This document shows positions 63,031 through 64,000 of a stretch of 64,000 nt of DNA, piece by piece. The first letter of the stretch is position 1. Every line of letters starts with the position of its first letter. Made by a program: the position numbers and the translations under genes. The stretch lies in contig JABAKD010000023.1 of the NCBI GenBank assembly GCA_012845835.1, positions 3,486,200 to 3,550,199 on the forward strand, written 5' to 3'. Origin of the DNA: Undaria pinnatifida. Lineage: Eukaryota > Sar > Phaeophyceae > Laminariales > Alariaceae. The notes beneath the pieces are model-generated. The model saw nothing but the letters and a program-made list of their open reading frames with translations, ran no database searches and had not been told where the DNA came from.

Positions 63031-64000
63031 GCACCGCCCGATGAAGAAGAAATTTTCTATGAGCGGTAACCGGTATATGCAGAAGCTGCCGTTGCTTCTT
63101 GTTGTTGCTGTTGCAATTTGTCCAACACCACACGAAAGCTGGGAGAGGGTTGGACCATGCAATGCCTGTGTGCAGCGGTCGGGGTTCGCGCGTCTCGGAT
63201 TGATGCCGCTCCGCGAGGTGTACTCTCGATCACACGATCGCTACACAGACCTGCAGCTGGGATTTAAAAAAAAATAGCAAATCGCGCATCGAAATGTACT
63301 GGCTATTTATTGTGCACAGCCGGCCACCCGTCGACGTATTTTTAAACAAGGTCCAGAAATATCTCAAATATTGAACAATTGGCAAACGCCAACCGGGGCC
63401 TTGGCATAATCATGAAAAAAAATATCGACTAGGTATATTACCGTGTGATGTTGTGCAAACTATCCTCGAAGGCCTCGTAAAACTACGCTGGTTGAGATTA
63501 GCCTCCACCACGTACGTGGTAAGCAGGTCCTCTTCACAGCCAACTCATGGGGTGGTCTGCTTGGAAGCGCTCGTGGAAAATCGAGCTGCTGTGTAGTACT
63601 TACCATGTACCTTGTACGTAGTAACGAGTCTAAGTTTCATTTTTAGGTTTTGGGGTGTTGAGGCCGTCTATTGTAACGCTGCCTGTGTAGCCGAGGATAA
63701 ACGTTTCTGTGTCGAAAAGCATGTCTACAGATCTCATAGACCCGAAACGGGTGCTTCTCCAGGGTAAATTTTGTATTGATTTTTTTACGGTCCCTACCCT
63801 AAAATGGAGGCCGGGTTTACCGAAAAAAAAATGAACCCGCACATGGCATCGAGATCGAGTTATCCATACGCCGTAGGAGGCAACAGGCGTTGTCATAAAG
63901 AAAATAAAAGCAAGATGCAGTATTCGCAGCAGTGCAAAACGCGAAACATGCACCAGACAGATCTACCCCATTCCAAACGAATAGTATTAACGGCGTACTT
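63031..64000. other. No gene recognised
   Basis: An 87-codon plus frame (63014-63277) has a hydrophobic stretch (Lys-Leu-Pro-Leu-Leu-Leu-Val-Val-Ala-Val-Ala) that could pass for a signal peptide, but the frame ends in a poly-A-encoded Lys run and its start lies beside the repeat. A 107-codon minus frame (63630-63953) has no domain. Confidence 0.35.

Overview
The window looks like nuclear DNA of a eukaryote, most likely a brown alga or a close stramenopile relative. Two genes are made of cysteine-rich repeats with spacing C-x4-C-x16-C-x2-H. That is the EsV-1-7 domain, first named from the Ectocarpus virus EsV-1 and strongly expanded in brown algae (IMMEDIATE UPRIGHT family). GT-AG introns, sparse genes, many microsatellites and a dense mix of eukaryotic transposons agree with this. 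There are no operons and no bacterial signals. The species is an inference.

Layout. Positions 1-1170 hold a tandem array broken up by long poly-G runs. 3.7-14 kb is mostly repeats: a GGGCCGGGCC minisatellite, a 1.08-kb Tc1/mariner/pogo-like element with a TA duplication, a 463-bp tandem duplication, retroposon-like repeats, a tRNA-Glu-like SINE head and a minisatellite built on ACACTTGGGG. A small secreted cysteine-rich protein gene lies at 14.0 kb. 15.2-18.7 kb is a Helitron region: the N-terminal zinc-finger part of a Helitron replicase/helicase, then an acidic-tailed protein of unknown function, then a textbook Helitron 3' end (hairpin, CTAG, T). 20.8-23.8 kb is a seven-exon Mutator-like (MULE) transposase whose splice phases all fit, followed by three ~480-bp tandem repeats. 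A (TAG)n microsatellite precedes a decayed, 5'-truncated Ty1/copia retrotransposon at 27.4-31 kb.

The second half holds two EsV-1-7 repeat genes (34.8-35.9 and 52.9-53.8 kb, both minus strand), which appear to sit in a diverged duplicated block. Between them are a second poly-G-punctuated array (36.6-38.3 kb), a complete 1650-bp hAT element with perfect 18-bp ends and an 8-bp target duplication (39.86-41.51 kb), a ~230-bp-period satellite (48 kb) and a 105-bp fold-back element (50 kb). The hAT element carries a 234-bp inverted duplication of its own transposase gene. The last part holds a long unidentified minus-strand ORF, a frameshifted OTU-type cysteine protease gene and three ~350-bp tandem repeats.

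One repeat family ties the window together: a ~140-bp unit (A-B) carrying a short conserved reading frame, found at eight or more places. Three times it occurs as an outward-facing inverted pair, which suggests terminal inverted repeats of an unnamed element. Apart from the two EsV-1-7 genes and the secreted cysteine-rich protein, almost everything recognisable is transposon-derived. Intron-exon structures were read by eye from splice motifs and have no transcript support.
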